Source: JBBRUG01 sp038247995 (lineage in GTDB: Bacteria > Chloroflexota > Chloroflexia > Chloroflexales > Chloroflexaceae). From it: DNA of 7,005 bases. The stretch spans positions 1 through 7,005 of the forward strand of contig JBBRUG010000314.1 of NCBI GenBank assembly GCA_038247995.1, in the 5' to 3' direction. Under the pieces are notes generated by a model. The model worked only from the letters and a program-made list of their open reading frames with translations. It ran no database searches and was not told the origin of the DNA. This document shows positions 1 to 5,612 of this stretch, one piece after another; positions within the stretch are counted from its first letter, which is position 1, and each line of letters begins with the position of its first letter. The position numbers and the translations under genes are program-made.

Positions 1-534
1 AACTCGATGCCGGTGCGCGACCTCGACACCTTTTTCGGGCCGACAAAAACACCGCTCGCGCTGCTGGGTAATCGTGGTGCGAATGGGATCGATGGTCTGG
101 TGAGCACGGCCCTCGGCGCAGTGGCCGCCGGTGCGGGGCCGCTGGTGCTTGTACTGGGCGATCTGGCGCTTTACCACGACGCAAACGGCTTGCTTGCGGC
201 TAAACTGCACGGCCTGGATCTGACGATTGTGCTGATCAACAACGACGGCGGCGGAATCTTCTCCTTCTTGCCCCAGGCGAGTGAGCAGGATCGCTTCGAA
301 CTACTGTTTGGCACGCCGCATGGCCTCGACTTTCAGCCGCTGGCGGCGATGTACGGCGGGCAGTATACGCTCGCCGCCGATTGGGCAGCCTTCCGGGTTG
401 CGGTAGGTGCGGGGATCGCGGGCAAGGGGTTGCATCTCGTCGAAGTACGCACCGAGCGCGTCCAAAACGTCGCCGATCACCGCGCGATCTGGCCACGCGT
501 GACGGATGCGCTGGAGCAGGCCGGGTTGGCATAA
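1..534 (+). CDS. menD: MenD, SEPHCHC synthase (3' part, 5' end outside window)
   Basis: This is the C-terminal third of the thiamine-diphosphate enzyme that joins 2-oxoglutarate (as a succinic semialdehyde carbanion) to isochorismate, the first committed step of classical menaquinone synthesis, in the cytoplasm. The frame is open from base 1. The first codons read NSMPVRDLDTFF, an internal MenD motif, so the ATG at base 7 is not the real start. The ThDP/Mg-binding half is clear: LGNRGANGIDG, then GDLALYHDANGL, then INNDGGGIFSFLP, the MenD form of the GD...NN cofactor motif. About 177 residues are present of a family total near 550-600. The stop codon TAA (532-534) shares its last base with the menH ATG, which fits translational coupling. 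The identification is secure; only the N-terminal part is missing. Confidence 0.96.
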   Translation, partial: NSMPVRDLDTFFGPTKTPLALLGNRGANGIDGLVSTALGAVAAGAGPLVLVLGDLALYHDANGLLAAKLHGLDLTIVLINNDGGGIFSFLPQASEQDRFELLFGTPHGLDFQPLAAMYGGQYTLAADWAAFRVAVGAGIAGKGLHLVEVRTERVQNVADHRAIWPRVTDALEQAGLA

Positions 535-1325
535 TGAACCTCCACATTACTGAAGCCGGCGCCGGCCCGCCCTTGCTGCTACTCCATGGCTTTACCGGCA
601 GCGCCGTCGAGTGGCACGCGCAGTTTCCCGCGTTCGCCGCCGTACGCTGGGTGATTCTGCCCGACCTGATCGGCCATGGCGCGAGTGAAGCGCCCCATGA
701 TCCGGCGCGCTACACGATGGAGTACTGTGTCGCCGACCTGCTCGCCATGCTCGATCAACTGGGCATTGAACGAGCCGACGTGCTGGGCTATTCGCTGGGC
801 GGGCGGGTGGCGCTACAACTGGCCGCCGCTGCGCCCGAGCGCATTCAGCGCCTCGTGTTGGAAAGTGCGTCACCCGGTATCAGCGACCCCACCGAACGTG
901 CGGCGCGCGTAACCAGCGATAATGCACTGGCTGATCGGATTGAGGCCGAGGGGCTCCAATGGTTCGCCGATCATTGGGCCGCTATTCCGCTCTTTGCCAG
1001 CCAGGCGAGTTTGCCCGCCGAAGTGCGCGCCGCCCAGCGCGAACGCCGGTTGGCTCAGCGCCCGCATGGCCTGGCCAACTCGTTACGCGGCATGGGCGCC
1101 GGTCGGCAAACCGCGCTCTGGGATGCGTTGCCCCAGCTTGCCGTGCCGACGCTCATTCTTAGCGGTGCGCTTGACCAAAAATACGTAACGATTGGCAAGC
1201 AGATGGCGGTTGCACTGCCTCATGCCAAGCATGCCATCATTCCTGCCGCCGGCCATACGGTGCATTTAGAGCAGCCGCAAGCCTTCAATGAGATTGTGGT
1301 ACGATATTTAAAAGCAATCCCGTAG
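534..1325 (+). CDS. menH: MenH, SHCHC synthase (alpha/beta hydrolase fold)
   Basis: This 263-residue protein should eliminate pyruvate from SEPHCHC to give SHCHC, the step after MenD. The fold shows an oxyanion-hole motif LLLLHGFTGS (about residues 14-23), DLIGHG (44-49), the nucleophile elbow GYSLGGR with Ser87, the acid in SGALD (Asp214) and the catalytic histidine in AAGHTVH (His241). GYSLGGR with a following Arg is typical of MenH, and the length matches the family (about 250-270). The frame stays open upstream to base 381, but that extension lies inside menD. I choose the ATG at 534, which overlaps the menD stop and places the hydrolase core at the expected distance. No strong Shine-Dalgarno sits close to it (a GGAG at 513-516 is 17 nt away), so coupling to menD translation is likely. 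Sequence alone could suggest a generic hydrolase; position between menD and menB supports MenH. Confidence 0.9.
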   Translation: MNLHITEAGAGPPLLLLHGFTGSAVEWHAQFPAFAAVRWVILPDLIGHGASEAPHDPARYTMEYCVADLLAMLDQLGIERADVLGYSLGGRVALQLAAAAPERIQRLVLESASPGISDPTERAARVTSDNALADRIEAEGLQWFADHWAAIPLFASQASLPAEVRAAQRERRLAQRPHGLANSLRGMGAGRQTALWDALPQLAVPTLILSGALDQKYVTIGKQMAVALPHAKHAIIPAAGHTVHLEQPQAFNEIVVRYLKAIP

Positions 1326-1366
1326 GGCCGTAGCTCGCTACGTCCCTGTTTGCTACGGAGAACATA
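1325..1366 (+). promoter_or_regulatory. menH-menB junction: hairpin and menB ribosome binding site
   Basis: The 41-nt gap holds an inverted repeat, CGTAGC (1329-1334) and GCTACG (1337-1342), extended outward by GGG (1325-1327) and CCC (1344-1346) across one C/T mismatch. A second GCTACG lies at 1352-1357 and runs directly into the Shine-Dalgarno GGAG (1357-1360), which is 6 nt before the menB ATG. The single CGTAGC arm can therefore pair with either downstream copy. There is no U-tract, so a terminator is unlikely. The RBS is well supported; any regulatory role for the hairpin is speculation. Confidence 0.5.
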
Positions 1367-2197
1367 ATGCCCATCGAATGGAACAATGCCTACGACGGTT
1401 ACACCGACATTATTTACGAGCACGACGCCGGCGGCGAGGGGATTGCCAAAATCACGATCAACCGCCCCGCGAAGCGCAATGCCTTCCGCCCTGAGACGAC
1501 GATCGAGCTGATCGATGCCTTTAACCGCGCCCGCGACGACGAGCGGATCGGCGTGGTTCTCTTTACCGGCGCCGGCGATCAGGCCTTCTGCTCCGGCGGC
1601 GATCAGAGCGTGCGTGGGGCCGGCGGGTATATTGGGCGCGACAAGGTGCCGCGCCTGAATGTGCTTGATCTCCAGCGGCTCATTCGGGTCACGCCCAAGC
1701 CGGTGATCGCCCTCGTGGCCGGTTATGCCATCGGTGGCGGGCATGTGTTGCACGTTGTGTGTGATCTGACGATTGCTGCTGAGAATGCGATCTTCGGCCA
1801 GACCGGGCCGAAGGTGGGCAGCTTCGACGGCGGTTACGGCTCGAACCTGCTTGCGCGCATGGTGGGCGACAAGCGCGCCCGCGAGATCTGGTACCTCTGC
1901 CGGCAGTACAACGCCGCCCAGGCGTATGAGATGGGCCTGGTGAATAAAGTGGTGCCGCTGGAGCAGCTTGAGGACGAAGGCGTGCAGTGGGCGCGCGAAA
2001 TTCTTGAAAAGAGCCCGATGGCGATCCGTTTCCTCAAGTCGGCGATCAACGCCGATGCCGACGGCGCCGCCGGGTTGCAACAACTCGCCGGCGATGCAAC
2101 GCTGCTCTACTACCTGAGTGAAGAGGCCAGCGAGGGCAAACAGGCCTTCCTAGAAAAGCGCAGGCCGAACTTCCGGCGCTTCCGGCGGTATCCGTAA
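1367..2197 (+). CDS. menB: MenB, 1,4-dihydroxy-2-naphthoyl-CoA synthase
   Basis: This 276-residue crotonase-superfamily enzyme performs the Dieckmann-type ring closure of OSB-CoA to DHNA-CoA in the cytoplasm. Family hallmarks are ITINRPAKRNAF (about 29-40), the oxyanion and CoA segment FCSGGDQSVRG (74-84), GYAIGGGHVLHVVCDLTIA (119-137), GQTGPKVGSFDGGYG (144-158) and a C-terminal KRRPNFRRFRRYP tail. Asp154 in GSFDGG corresponds to the catalytic aspartate. Gly147 sits seven residues before it, where type I MenB (E. coli style) binds bicarbonate; type II enzymes such as the mycobacterial one carry Asp there. This copy is therefore predicted to be bicarbonate-dependent. Start: the ATG at 1367 has a GGAG six bases upstream. 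Length is normal (about 270-285). The 98-nt gap to menA is filled by a repeat array. Confidence 0.97.
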   Translation: MPIEWNNAYDGYTDIIYEHDAGGEGIAKITINRPAKRNAFRPETTIELIDAFNRARDDERIGVVLFTGAGDQAFCSGGDQSVRGAGGYIGRDKVPRLNVLDLQRLIRVTPKPVIALVAGYAIGGGHVLHVVCDLTIAAENAIFGQTGPKVGSFDGGYGSNLLARMVGDKRAREIWYLCRQYNAAQAYEMGLVNKVVPLEQLEDEGVQWAREILEKSPMAIRFLKSAINADADGAAGLQQLAGDATLLYYLSEEASEGKQAFLEKRRPNFRRFRRYP

Positions 2198-2198
2198 G

Positions 2199-2282
2199 GA
2201 ACAAAGAACCGGAGAACCAAAGAACTAAAGAACCAAAGAACCAGAGTGCGAGGTTCCGAGGTTCCCTGGTTCCCTGGTTCTG
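2199..2282. repeat. Period-8 self-complementary array between menB and menA
   Basis: GAAC recurs at 2199, 2206, 2214, 2222, 2230 and 2238, mostly as AAAGAACC units (spacing 7, then 8). After a short spacer GGTTC recurs at 2252, 2260, 2268 and 2276, also period 8. The two halves are complementary in register (2238 with 2252, 2230 with 2260, 2222 with 2268, 2214 with 2276). The array could fold as a long stem broken by short internal mismatches, with a 9-nt loop (2243-2251). It fills almost the whole gap from the menB stop to near the menA start. Confidence 0.85.
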
Positions 2283-2294
2283 TACCTCAGATGT

Positions 2295-3203
2295 ATGACA
2301 ACTAAAACAACACCATCATCACCGCCTTCGCCATTGCGTACTTGGCTCATGGCCATTCGTGTGCCGACGCTGCCCGCCGCAGTAGTGCCGGTATTTGTCG
2401 GCACGGCAACAGCCTTTGCCGATGGAACCTGGAAGCCGCTGGCCTTTCTGGCTGCGCTCCTGGCCGCACTACTGATTCAAATTGGCACCAACTTCGCCAA
2501 CGATTATTTCGACAATGAGAAGGGCGCCGATACCGCCGCCCGCCTCGGCCCAACCCGCGTGACGCAGAGCGGTTTGATTGCGCCTGCCGTCGTGCGTAAC
2601 GCCATGATCGCCAGTTTCGCCCTGGCGGCGCTCTGCGGCATCTATCTGATCTATGTCGGCGGTTGGCCAATTCTGCTGATCGGCTTGTGCTCCATCGCGG
2701 CGGGAATTCTTTACACTGGCGGGCCGTTTCCGCTCGGCTACAACGGCCTGGGCGATTTGTTCACGTTTATCTTTTTCGGCGTAGTCGCCGTTGTCGGCAC
2801 CGATTATCTGCACACTGGCGCGTGGCGTTGGGTGGCCTTGCTGGCCAGTTTGCCGGTGGGCATGCTTGTCACCGCGATCATTGTAGTGAACAATTTGCGC
2901 GATGCGCCGACCGACCGGGAGGCGGGCAAACGCACCCTGGCCGTGATTTATGGCGAACGTTTTGCGCGCAGCGAATATGCGCTGCTGGTGATCGGCGCTT
3001 ACATTACGTTGCCGGTCGTCTGGATGTGGGGCGGCGCCTCGCCCTTCACGCTGCTCGCCTGGCTAAGTGGGCCGCTGGCCATTCGTCTGCTCGATGCCGT
3101 GGGCAAAGATCGCGGCCGGGCGCTGAATGCCTCATTGCGCAATACGGCGCGCCTGCACCTCGTTTTTGGCCTGCTGATGACGGTGGGGTTGCTGATTGGA
3201 TAG
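2295..3203 (+). CDS. menA: MenA, DHNA polyprenyltransferase (UbiA family)
   Basis: This 302-residue integral membrane prenyltransferase attaches a polyprenyl chain to DHNA with loss of CO2, giving demethylmenaquinone. It shows the two UbiA aspartate-rich sites that hold the Mg-prenyl diphosphate: NDYFD (69-73, in NFANDYFDNEKGAD) and NNLRDAPTDREAGKRT (199-214, with Asp203 and Asp207). LRTWLMAIRVPTLPAAVVPV (14-33) is the typical MenA start of the first helix, and hydrophobic segments recur through the protein as expected for about eight or nine helices. The ATG at 2295 is the first usable start; an ATG at 2291 is out of frame and stops quickly. No Shine-Dalgarno is visible, since the start directly follows the repeat array. 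Met19 (2349) is an alternative start. The stop overlaps the menE start. The prenyl chain length cannot be read from the sequence. Confidence 0.95.
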   Translation: MTTKTTPSSPPSPLRTWLMAIRVPTLPAAVVPVFVGTATAFADGTWKPLAFLAALLAALLIQIGTNFANDYFDNEKGADTAARLGPTRVTQSGLIAPAVVRNAMIASFALAALCGIYLIYVGGWPILLIGLCSIAAGILYTGGPFPLGYNGLGDLFTFIFFGVVAVVGTDYLHTGAWRWVALLASLPVGMLVTAIIVVNNLRDAPTDREAGKRTLAVIYGERFARSEYALLVIGAYITLPVVWMWGGASPFTLLAWLSGPLAIRLLDAVGKDRGRALNASLRNTARLHLVFGLLMTVGLLIG

Positions 3204-4785
3204 TCTCCCCGATCCATTGGCCCGCCGCGCCGCCGCCGCCCCGAACGCCCCGGCACTGATCGCCGCCGGGCAGACCTGGACCTGGGCCGAACTACACGCC
3301 TGGGCCGATGCAATCGCTACGCAGTTGCGCGAGCTTGGTGTGCAAGCAGGCGACCGGGTGGCCTTGCTCGCCGGGAATACGCCGGCCTTTGTTGCTGTAG
3401 TACACGCCTTGCCGCGCCTCAGCGCGGTGCTCGTGCCGCTGAATATTCGCCTTACCCCAGCCGAACTCGCCTGGCAGATCAGCGATAGCGGAGCGACGTT
3501 GGTCGTGTATGACGAGGTGTTGTTTCCAGAATTCAGGATTCAGGATTCAGGATTCAGGATTCAGGGTTCAGGAGGACAACGGACAGATCCGCAGATTGCG
3601 CAGATGACGCAGATGTCGGACGAAGAACGAAGGACGAAGGACGAGCGACGGGGGACGGGGGACGCAGGCTCGGCATTCGTCGTTCGTCTTTCGGCTTTGG
3701 TCGAAACTCAGCCCTCAGCCCTCAGCCCTCAGCCCTCAGCCCTCCCCCTCGCCGTCCCGCACACAATCATCTACACCTCCGGCACAACTGGTCGGCCTAA
3801 GGGCGCACTGCTGACGTATGGCAACCACTGGTGGAGTGCTGTCGGTTCGGCGCTGAACCTGGGCTTGCACGCCGACGACCGCTGGCTGGCGGTGTTGCCG
3901 CTCTTCCATGTCGGCGGCCTGTCGATCTTGCTGCGCAGTGTGTTCTACGGCATCCCCGTTGTGCTGCACGAGCGCTTCGATCCGGTCGCTGTGAATGCCG
4001 CCATCGCTGCCGAGCAGGTGACGATCATCTCGGTTGTCGCCGTCATGCTTCAACGCATGCTCGCGGCCCAGGGCATAGCGCCATTTCCTGCTCAGCTCCG
4101 CTGCGTGTTGCTCGGCGGCGGCCCAGCCCCGCAGCCGCTGCTGGAGGCGTGCGCGGCGCGTGGTGTGCCGGTGGTGCAAACCTATGGCATGACTGAAACC
4201 GCCTCGCAGGCCGTAACGCTTGCCCCCGCCGATGCGTTGCGCAAACTTGGCTCAGCGGGACAGCCATTGCTGCCGGTGGAAGTGCGCATCAGCGCTGCGG
4301 ACGGGGCCAACGCATCTGTGGGCGAGGTGGGCGAGATTTGCTTGCGCGGGCCGAATATCACTGGCGGTTATCACAATCGGCCTGAAGCAACGGCTGAGGC
4401 GCTGCGCGACGGCTGGTTCCATACCGGCGATCTGGGCTACCTTGATGCCGAGGGCTACCTCTATGTGGTTGATCGGCGGACCGACCTGATTATCTCCGGC
4501 GGTGAAAACATCTATCCCGCCGAAGTTGAAGCCGTACTGCTGGCCCATCCCGCCGTGGCCGAAGTGGGTGTTGTCGGCGTCCCCGACGCACAGTGGGGCA
4601 GCGTGCCGGTGGCCTTCATTGTGCCGCATCCTGCGCCCCCGCCCAACCTCGCCGCCGACCTGATCGCCTTTGTCCGTGAACGCCTTGCGCCCTACAAAGC
4701 CCCACGCCGGATCACACTTGTAGCTGAATTGCCGCGCACGGCTTCCGGTAAGCTTCGCCGTAACCTACTCCGCGAACGCAGCTAG
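3196..4785 (+). CDS. menE: MenE, o-succinylbenzoate-CoA ligase, with in-frame repeat insertion
   Basis: This 529-residue AMP-forming acyl-CoA ligase makes OSB-CoA, the MenB substrate, through an OSB-AMP intermediate. Motifs in order are the P-loop-like YTSGTTGRPKG (193-203), LPLFHVGGL (234-242), LLGGGPAP (305-312), YGMTETASQ (330-338), the hinge region TGDLGYLD (410-417) and DRRTDLIISGGENIYPAEVE (426-445), and LPRTASGKLRR with catalytic Lys519. Start: an in-frame TGA at 3193-3195 means TTG at 3196 is the earliest start; it overlaps menA by 8 nt, with GGTGGGG about 7 nt upstream. TTG at 3217 is an alternative. Oddity: residues about 112-183 are encoded by tandem heptamer and nonamer repeats. 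The segment from about residue 110 to the ATP motif is about 80 residues, against roughly 37 in the Bacillus subtilis enzyme as I recall it; typical MenE is 450-490. All motifs on both sides are intact and there is no frameshift, so the enzyme may well be active with a floppy loop. Confidence 0.93.
   Translation: MDSLPDPLARRAAAAPNAPALIAAGQTWTWAELHAWADAIATQLRELGVQAGDRVALLAGNTPAFVAVVHALPRLSAVLVPLNIRLTPAELAWQISDSGATLVVYDEVLFPEFRIQDSGFRIQGSGGQRTDPQIAQMTQMSDEERRTKDERRGTGDAGSAFVVRLSALVETQPSALSPQPSALPLAVPHTIIYTSGTTGRPKGALLTYGNHWWSAVGSALNLGLHADDRWLAVLPLFHVGGLSILLRSVFYGIPVVLHERFDPVAVNAAIAAEQVTIISVVAVMLQRMLAAQGIAPFPAQLRCVLLGGGPAPQPLLEACAARGVPVVQTYGMTETASQAVTLAPADALRKLGSAGQPLLPVEVRISAADGANASVGEVGEICLRGPNITGGYHNRPEATAEALRDGWFHTGDLGYLDAEGYLYVVDRRTDLIISGGENIYPAEVEAVLLAHPAVAEVGVVGVPDAQWGSVPVAFIVPHPAPPPNLAADLIAFVRERLAPYKAPRRITLVAELPRTASGKLRRNLLRERS
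3531..3572 (+). repeat. ATTCAGG heptamer array inside menE
   Basis: Five exact ATTCAGG units (starting at 3531, 3538, 3545, 3552 and 3559) are followed by one GTTCAGG (3566-3572). Read in the menE frame, three units give the seven-residue cycle FRIQDSG. The circular heptamer has no stop codon in any sense frame, but its complement contains TGA. Confidence 0.95.
3590..3614 (+). repeat. CGCAGAT period-9 array inside menE
   Basis: CGCAGAT occurs at 3590, 3599 and 3608, spaced 9 nt, with two variable bases between copies. Because the period is a multiple of three, it gives a three-residue cycle QIA-QMT-QMS in MenE. Confidence 0.85.
3619..3693 (+). repeat. GACGAAG heptamer array with inverted partner inside menE
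   Basis: Seven degenerate heptamers start with GACG or AACG at 3619, 3626, 3633, 3640, 3647, 3654 and 3661 (ending at 3667). They decay from GACGAAG to GACGGGG and GACGCAG. A 17-nt stretch at 3677-3693 is the reverse complement of 3628-3644 with two mismatches (15 of 17 pair), so the array has an inverted partner and could form a hairpin with a 32-nt loop. It encodes a charged stretch rich in Asp, Glu, Arg and Lys (about residues 142-153). Confidence 0.85.
3709..3743 (+). repeat. CAGCCCT heptamer array inside menE
   Basis: Five exact CAGCCCT units run from 3709 to 3743. In the menE frame they read as the cycle QPSALSP. It ends about 28 nt before the codons for the YTSGTTG signature. The sense circular heptamer is free of stops, while the complement contains TGA. 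Confidence 0.95.
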
Positions 4786-4829
4786 TCCGGCGACCGGCTC
4801 CACGTCAACTCTCTTCTAGAGGTGGGGCC

Positions 4830-4852
4830 AGGGGAGGGCGAAGCCCGCCCCT
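4830..4852 (+). terminator. GC-rich hairpin downstream of menE
   Basis: The arms 4830-4839 (AGGGGAGGGC) and 4843-4852 (GCCCGCCCCT) pair with one A/G mismatch around a GAA loop. Flanking GGTGGGG (4821-4827) and CCCCATCC (4857-4864) could lengthen the stem. It begins 45 nt after the menE stop, the right place for the end of the men transcript, but no T-run follows. It could instead be a dispersed palindromic repeat. Confidence 0.45.
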
Positions 4853-4983
4853 GAAACCCCATCCCACACGTTAATCTAAGATTGACAGGCTACTAGGATA
4901 GCCTCCTTTCGTTCTATTCTTGGTATCATACCTGTGTAATCCAGATCAAAGCTGGCTTCTTTGGGCCATGGTGGAGCGTCTAT

Positions 4984-5193
4984 AAAGGGCTTGTCTTTGT
5001 TGCTGTTGCGAAGGTGTGCCAGGTGCTCGTTGAATACGGACGGTTTCGCGTCGCCTGGATTGATTGGTACGATCCGGTAGCTGCTCGGCTGATCCCGGTG
5101 GCCGAATGGGGCGATGCTGCCGGCCAACTCCAATGCCTTCCGGTCGATGGCGCTGAGGGTTTAAGCGGGCGTGGGCCTGCCGGCCTACGAACC
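4984..5193 (+). pseudogene. Remnant of a GAF sensor domain
   Basis: Frame 1 here reads VCQVLVEYGRFRVAWIDW, then a DPxxxRLIPVAEWGD segment, then a short stretch to SGRGPAGLRT. This is the order of the front half of GAF domains in bacterial sensor kinases and cyclases: VCxxLVExGGFRMAWIG, then VPVAxxGD, then GRGPTG. The rest of the GAF domain is missing. The frame is closed upstream by a TAG at 4894-4896, no PAS, kinase or cyclase domain is joined to it, and the 3' side runs into an inverted repeat. A GTG at 5014 could open a 129-codon frame, but its C-terminal part is antisense to the small membrane protein gene. I read it as a decayed fragment of a longer signalling gene. The - strand frame here (to a TTG at 5131-5133) matches nothing I recognise. 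Confidence 0.55.
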
Positions 5194-5206
5194 GTAGAAC
5201 ATGCAT

Positions 5207-5241
5207 GCCCAAGCGACGACCCGCAGGGTCGTCGCTTGGGC
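5207..5241. terminator. Perfect 16-bp inverted repeat, likely terminator of the small - strand gene
   Basis: GCCCAAGCGACGACCC (5207-5222) and GGGTCGTCGCTTGGGC (5226-5241) are exact reverse complements around a GCA loop. The structure begins 6 nt past the stop codon of the 64-residue - strand protein, as expected for a terminator of that gene, though no clear U-tract follows on that strand. It could also stop + strand read-through from the men operon. Confidence 0.65.
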
Positions 5242-5247
5242 TTCCGC

Positions 5248-5442
5248 CTACATTTTCAGCAACAGCACGATCAGCAGCCCGATGACGATGATGACGGTGG
5301 CAATTGTTACGAGCGGGTTGCTCCGGGGCGGCGTTTTTGGCAGGGTGATGATCAGCGTCTCCACCTCCGGCTCGCTCTGTCGGGTTGCACCGAAGGCGAA
5401 TAGAACGAGCAGGGCCAGTCCGACGAGGATGAACGACTCCAT
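5248..5442 (-). CDS. Small two-helix membrane protein, function unknown
   Basis: This 64-residue protein has a hydrophobic helix near the N-terminus (FILVGLALLVLFAFG, about residues 4-18), a polar middle (about 19-43, with TRQSEPEVETLIITLPKTPP) and a second hydrophobic segment (about 44-62, LVTIATVIIVIGLLIVLLLK). It should sit in the cytoplasmic membrane as a hairpin. The frame extends upstream to 5499, but the ATG at 5440-5442 has an AAGGAG (5451-5456 on the + strand) eight bases ahead, so this start is preferred. I recognise no family. It is followed at once by a perfect hairpin, and the hydrolase gene upstream ends 243 bases away beyond another hairpin, so it is probably its own transcription unit. 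The strong ribosome site, clean ends and membrane pattern support a real gene. No cysteine, zinc site or signal-peptidase motif is evident. Confidence 0.72.
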   Translation of the reverse strand: MESFILVGLALLVLFAFGATRQSEPEVETLIITLPKTPPRSNPLVTIATVIIVIGLLIVLLLKM

Positions 5443-5450
5443 AGTGTGTT

Positions 5451-5456
5451 CTCCTT
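5451..5456 (-). promoter_or_regulatory. Shine-Dalgarno AAGGAG of the small membrane protein
   Basis: CTCCTT on the + strand reads AAGGAG on the - strand, 8 nt before the ATG at 5440-5442. It decides the 64-residue start over the longer 83-codon frame. I could not identify a convincing promoter further upstream. Confidence 0.75.
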
Positions 5457-5555
5457 GTCTTGTTGCTGCCGGGGCATTCCCGTCAGGTTGGGGGCTCATT
5501 GTGCGCTATAAGCACCAATCCGGCATCGGTCGTCGGGCGGATGATGGACAAGGCG

Positions 5556-5611
5556 GCAGGAAGCAGGCGGCAGGAAGCAGGAAGCAGGCGGCAGGAAGCA
5601 GATGGCAGTCC
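5556..5611. repeat. GCAGGMR heptamer array, intergenic
   Basis: GCAG recurs every 7 nt at 5556, 5563, 5570, 5577, 5584, 5591, 5598 and 5605, giving eight units that alternate between GCAGGAA and GCAGGCG with a final GCAGATG. It lies between the hydrolase stop and the small membrane gene. It is the same class of element as the arrays in menE but has a different unit sequence. Confidence 0.92.
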
Positions 5612-5612
5612 A

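Noticed and set aside
381..533. N-terminal extension of menH back to base 381
   Set aside because: It lies inside menD in another frame. The ATG at 534 gives the normal MenH length and a start-stop overlap.
1220..2083. Long 287-codon - strand frame opposite menB
   Set aside because: It is antisense to a fully convincing menB and has no recognisable motif. Long antisense frames are common opposite high-GC genes.
2199..2282. Rho-independent terminator ending the men operon after menB
   Set aside because: The stem is interrupted every few bases, has no T-run, and menA/menE of the same pathway follow on the same strand.
3531..3743. CRISPR array
   Set aside because: Units are 7-9 nt with no unique spacers of 25-40 nt and no cas genes nearby.
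3526..3752. menE as a broken pseudogene
   Set aside because: The frame is continuous through the repeats and all ligase motifs, including Lys519, are intact.
4876..5133. 85-codon - strand frame as a gene
   Set aside because: It lies opposite the GAF remnant, has only a TTG start with a stop shortly upstream, and matches no family I know. The + strand reading has recognisable GAF motifs.
5443..5555. Promoter for the small membrane gene
   Set aside because: TATAGC-like hexamers can be found on the - strand, but no -35 partner at proper spacing was convincing.
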